A stretch of DNA of 64,000 nt. Source: Aegilops tauschii subsp. strangulata (lineage: Eukaryota > Streptophyta > Magnoliopsida > Poales > Poaceae). The notes beneath the pieces were generated by a model, which had not been told where the DNA came from, made no database searches, and saw only the letters and a program-made list of their open reading frames with translations. The DNA lies in contig NC_053041.3 in NCBI RefSeq assembly GCF_002575655.3, positions 374,401,054 to 374,465,053 on the forward strand, in the 5' to 3' direction. Below are positions 60,418 through 64,000 of this stretch, in pieces (positions within the stretch are counted from its first letter, which is position 1; every line of letters starts with the position of its first letter). A program made the position numbers and the translations under genes.

Positions 60418-60589
60418 TGTTATTCGAAATTTCTCCGGTTTCATGCAATTCCTATTGATGAGCATGAGATGGATGAAACTAGAAAGCATAACCTTCTGTA
60501 CCTTCCTTTTACTTTCTGTTATTAGTTGAAATAAAGTTAAAATAGTATTTTCTGTCTTTTTTCTGAATTATCCGTGCAATATAAAAATA

Positions 60590-60916
60590 CCCCGAAAATA
60601 AAAGTTCTCCAAATGCCCTGAAATTGAAACATGATTTTTTCTGTAATATTTGAGAATATCTGGCACTGAGATCACAGCAGGGGGAGCAAGCACCTGGCCA
60701 CGAGGGTCCAGGGCGCGCCCACCCCTACTGGGCGCGCCCCCTGCCTCGTGGGCCCATGGTGGCTCCCCTCCACTTATTCCTGCACCCACACACTTCTTCT
60801 TCCTCCAAAAAAATTACCATCCAGCTCAAGCACGAGTTCTAGCTCATTTTGCTGCGATTTTCGATCTCCTTGCTCAAAGCACCTCTCAAAAAACTGCTTT
60901 GGGAGATTGTTCCTTG
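60590..60916 (+). promoter_or_regulatory. LTR-like internal promoter block
   Basis: 60590-60790 resembles the element's own LTR at 56262-56460: AAAAGTTCTC...TGxCCTGAAA, then CCACGAGGGT, GGGCGCGCC and a CCCCTGCC...GTGGGCCC block in the same order. A possible leader intron follows, 60917-61147 (TTG/GTATGT to TTTTCAG), ending seven bases before ATG 61154. It would give the downstream ORF its own transcript. Confidence 0.55.
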
Positions 60917-61153
60917 GTATGTGACTCCTCTATTGGTCCAATTAGTTTTTGTTCTAGTGCTTTATTCATTGCAAATTTGTGCTACCTAGGTGACCATGTT
61001 CTTGAGCTTGCATGTCAAATTTATATGGTTCCAAGTAGTTCTAATGCATGATATAGGCTCTAGGCACTTATAGGAGTAGTTGCTATCAATTTTGTTGAGT
61101 TTGGTTTACTTTTATTTGAAGTTACTAAAAATTTCAGAATTTTTCAGAAAATA

Positions 61154-62249
61154 ATGAAGAGATTTTTGAGGGGCTCATCGAGCCGAAGCTCGAAGGAAAA
61201 GCAAAGTGAGGAAGCAAAGAGGCCGAAATATAATTTTCCTTGCACCGCGGAGGTTCGGCCGTGTGAATGGCCTTCCAATGATTTCTTGAGAGCAGCCGGG
61301 ATTTATGATGATATTTATGAATTGGCTGAGAATGCAGGCCTTACCGACTTCCGCCGCGACCAACGCGAATAGTATCACTTACTCACCAATACTTTTGTGC
61401 ATTACTTCTACTATTATCCTAAGGAATCACCTCCTTCAGTAGAGTTTCATTTATATGATGTGGTTAAGAAGATGTCACTAGATGAATTTTGCAGGGTTTG
61501 CAAAATACCTTTCGAGGGTATTTTGGAGGAACCACATCGTAAAGATGTGGACGGGTTTATTGACACTATTACTGTAGGGGAAACTAGGAAGGTTTCCCAT
61601 GCAAGAATCACTAGCATACATTTTCCTGTTTTACGCTACTTTGCAATATTTGCTAGTCGTTGCTTCCTTGGTTGCGGAAACTGTGGAAACCTTAGTGTCC
61701 CTGATATTATTATTTTGTTCCATGGTTTATTCCGTGACGACTCTGTTAGTATGGGCGGTATTATTGCCAAACGGTTAAGTCTAAACCGTACAGAGGGCCC
61801 CATCTTTGGAGGTGTTTATGCTTCACGCCTTGCTGCATATTATAATACCTATTAGGCACTATGAAAAAGAAGAAAAATTGCCGCCTACTGTTTATTTAGA
61901 TTATAAGAGCATAGTAGCGCATGATTTTATTGTAAAGAATAGGGAAAGGGAGCTTAAATACAAATTGTTCTTTGATAAACATCATCCTGAGACTATTACC
62001 TTGCCTGCTCCTTCCTTGTTTGATTTATCTACAGGCCAGTATCTCGTTCCGTTGGCGGCCATTCACGCCTACCGGAACCCTACATCAGCCATAGAGCCAG
62101 AGCCGGAACCACAATTTGATCCTCCACGACAGTCTAATTACCAGTGGGATCCGGAGATGATTGGCAACCAGTGGCAATCGGAGTCCTCCTCTTCGCAGTA
62201 TGACCCCAACTACAACTATGGATATCCGCCAGGCCATCCGTGGCAATAA
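61154..62249 (+). pseudogene. Athila ORF-1-like protein, interrupted
   Basis: ATG 61154 (MKRFLRGSSSRSSKEK). The body contains YNFPCTAEVRPCEW, YYPKESPPSVEFHLYDVVKK, GCGNCGNLSVPDIIILFHGL and LFFDKHHPETITLPAPSLFD; I compare it with the Athila ORF-1 family (PF03078-like). A TAG at 61370-61372 and a frame change near 61840-61855 break it; the last part runs in another frame to TAA 62247-62249 with a Pro/Gln/Tyr-rich tail (SQYDPNYNYGYPPGHPWQ). The function of this family is not known. No signal peptide or clear membrane segment is seen, so an envelope role is not supported. Confidence 0.75.
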
Positions 62250-64000
62250 ACCAACTTAGGTCAAAAGCCTAAGCTTGGGGGAGTACGTATTTCCCACCGA
62301 CATTACATTTATGTTTGCACACTCATTGCTAGTTGTCGGTGCTCATACTTTTTCACTGTAATATCCATGCTAGTTTATTTTTCCGTTTTACGCTTTTTTC
62401 TTGTGTGTTTAATAAACCTTAAGAAAAACCAAAAAAATAGTAGTAGCTTTTAGTTAGTTTACTTTTCATGCTGTAGTAGTAATAATTAAAAAGAAACCCA
62501 AAAAGATTTCCTGTTCTTCTTTTTGCTTGTTGGGAGCTTTCCCGTGTAAATAGTTTTATTTCTTTTCTTTTCTTTGGGGGTCGATAGGAGAAGACCATAA
62601 TTAAATTGTTGAACCGACTCTTATATGCATTATTGTTGATTTAACCAAGAGCCCATATTGCCTTGTCTTCTCCTGTTTATTGAATGCTCGCAGATTCCAG
62701 CTTAGTCCAATGCACGTGCACTCTTATTATTTTCACATCATTCGGTCGTGCAAGTGAAAGGCAATTATGACGATATATGATGGACTGATTGAGATGAGAG
62801 AAGCTGGTATGAACTCGACCTCTCTTGTTTTTGTAAATTTCATTAGTTCATCGTTTCTGATTCAGCCTATTATGAATAAACATGTTTGCAATGACAATTA
62901 GAGATTATAGTTGCTCGTGCCATGCTTGATTAGCTATGAGTTATAATGGTTTACCTTGCGTGCCAACATGCTATTAAAATGGTTGTGATGTGGTACGATA
63001 GGGTGGTATCCTCCTTTGAATGATTTAAGTGACTCGACTTGGCACGTGTTCACGCATGTAGTTGAAACAAATCAACATAGCCTTCATGATATTTATGTGC
63101 ATGGTGGATTATATCCTACTCATGCTTGCACTCAATGTTCATTAATTTTAATGCATGTTCATGACTGTTGTCGCTCTCTAGTTGGCCGCTTCCCAGTCTT
63201 TTGCTAGCCTTCACTTGTACTAAGCGGGAATACTGCTTGTGCATCCAATCCCTTAAACCCCAAAGTTATTCCATATGAGTCCACTATACCGTCCTATATG
63301 CGGTATCTACCTGCCGTTCCAAGTAAATTTGTATGTGCCAAACTCTAAACCTTCAAATGAAATTCTGTTTTTGTATGCTCGAATAGCTCATGTATCAACT
63401 AGGGTTGTCCTTATCTTCCATGCTAGGTGGGTTATTCTCAAGAGGAGTGGACTCCGCTCCTCACTCACGAGAAAATGGCTGGTCATCGGGATGCCCAGTC
63501 CCATGCTTTATGCAAATCAAATCAAAATAATTGCAAACAAAACTCCCCCTGGGACTATTGTTAGTTGGAGGCACTCGTTGTTTCGAGCAAGCCATGGATT
63601 GATGCTTGTTGGTGGAGGGGGAGTATAAACTTTACCATTCTGTTTGGGAACCGCTTATAATGTGTGTAGCATGGAAGATATCGCCATCTCTTGGTTGTTA
63701 TGTTGACAATGAAAGTATGCCGCTCAAAATATTATTTATCCCTATTTCAAAATCGAACTCTGGCACCTCTACAAATCCCTGCTTCCCTCTGTGAAGGGCC
63801 TATCTATTTACTTTTATGTTGAGTCATCATCCTCTTATTAAAAAGCACCAGCTGGAGAGCACCGCTGTCATTTGCATCCATTACTATTAATTTATATTGG
63901 GTATGACTATGACTGGATCTCTTTTACCATGAATTACAATGTTTAGTCAGTCCTTGATCTTTAAAGGTGCTCTGCATTTATGTTTTGCGGTCTCAGAAAG
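62250..64000 (+). other. Athila non-coding 3' internal region
   Basis: It begins AAGCCTAAGCTTGGGGGAGT, a G-rich motif common after the last ORF in these elements, then AT-rich DNA without long conserved frames. A second purine-rich stretch (GGTGGAGGGGGAGTATAAAC, near 63611) could be a tract before an LTR, but no TGATACG LTR start follows. Nothing else is supported. Confidence 0.6.

Larger units (their letters stand above)
56124..64000 (+). mobile_element. Athila-lineage gypsy element, 3' end beyond window
   Basis: A Sabrina/WHAM-type non-autonomous element by its layout: LTR starting TGATACGTCTCCGTCGTATC, tRNA-Asp-type primer site, gag, protease, then no RT, RNase H or integrase, but an Athila-type ORF and a long non-coding tail. 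The five bases before it are GTATG; the right-hand duplication is outside the window. The family name is from memory; the lineage is better supported. Confidence 0.85.

Noticed and set aside
61154..62249. Athila-type ORF as an envelope gene
   Set aside because: No signal peptide, membrane anchor or cleavage motif is visible; only an ORF-1-like resemblance is supported.
1..64000. tRNA, rRNA or known microRNA genes
   Set aside because: None recognised by eye; the hairpins found are MITE-derived.

Overview
The window is typical of a large grass genome, most likely Triticeae (wheat, Aegilops or a relative). It is built from nested LTR retrotransposons, a CACTA DNA transposon end and many Stowaway or Harbinger-type MITEs, with no clearly intact host gene. 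The assignment rests on element structure and remembered family features; no database search was possible.

Layout. 1-4.6 kb: a decayed minus-strand multi-exon gene resembling the plant Ptta/En/Spm transposase-like family, with tandem repeats in its introns and one Stowaway MITE upstream. 4.6-6.9 kb: AT-rich, then CT/CA-rich low-complexity DNA holding a degenerate ~150 bp tandem repeat. 6,927-19,841: a complete Ty3/gypsy chromovirus (Tekay/Del type) with 3.9 and 3.4 kb LTRs, TSD CTACC, and one gag-pol frame broken by two amber codons. 19.8-20.4 kb: continuation of the low-complexity locus. 20.4-30.7 kb: MITEs, a dispersed repeat family and a few weak small genes. 30.7-34.7 kb: a promoter-like start followed by repeated modules carrying a GGAACTGCACAAA-type motif, possibly a decayed gene or long non-coding RNA locus. 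35.6-42.15 kb plus 55.15-55.61 kb: subterminal arrays and the 3' end of a CACTA element (Caspar-like), including a recent 1,633 bp tandem duplication.

42,150-55,153: a young Tat-lineage gypsy element (TSD GGTTC, LTRs differing at 3 of 515 positions) inserted in the CACTA. Its sense gag-pol is broken by several frameshifts and amber codons. An antisense, intron-containing gene between integrase and 3' LTR is intact: six exons, five GT-AG introns, about 936 codons, and its own TATA box.

55,609-56,123: the integrase C-terminus of an older gypsy element on the minus strand, cut on the left by the CACTA and on the right by an Athila-lineage element. That element starts at 56,124 and runs past the window end. 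It has a 1.39 kb LTR, a tRNA-Asp-type primer site, gag, protease, no reverse transcriptase or integrase, and an Athila-type extra ORF behind an LTR-like internal promoter.

Nesting order: old gypsy, then the CACTA inserted into it, then the Tat element inserted into the CACTA. The Tekay and Athila elements are separate insertions. The strongest leads are the intact antisense gene in a dead but recently moved element, the all-amber nonsense pattern, the open frame inside the Tekay LTR, the internal LTR-like promoter, and the 32.4-34.7 kb repeated modules.
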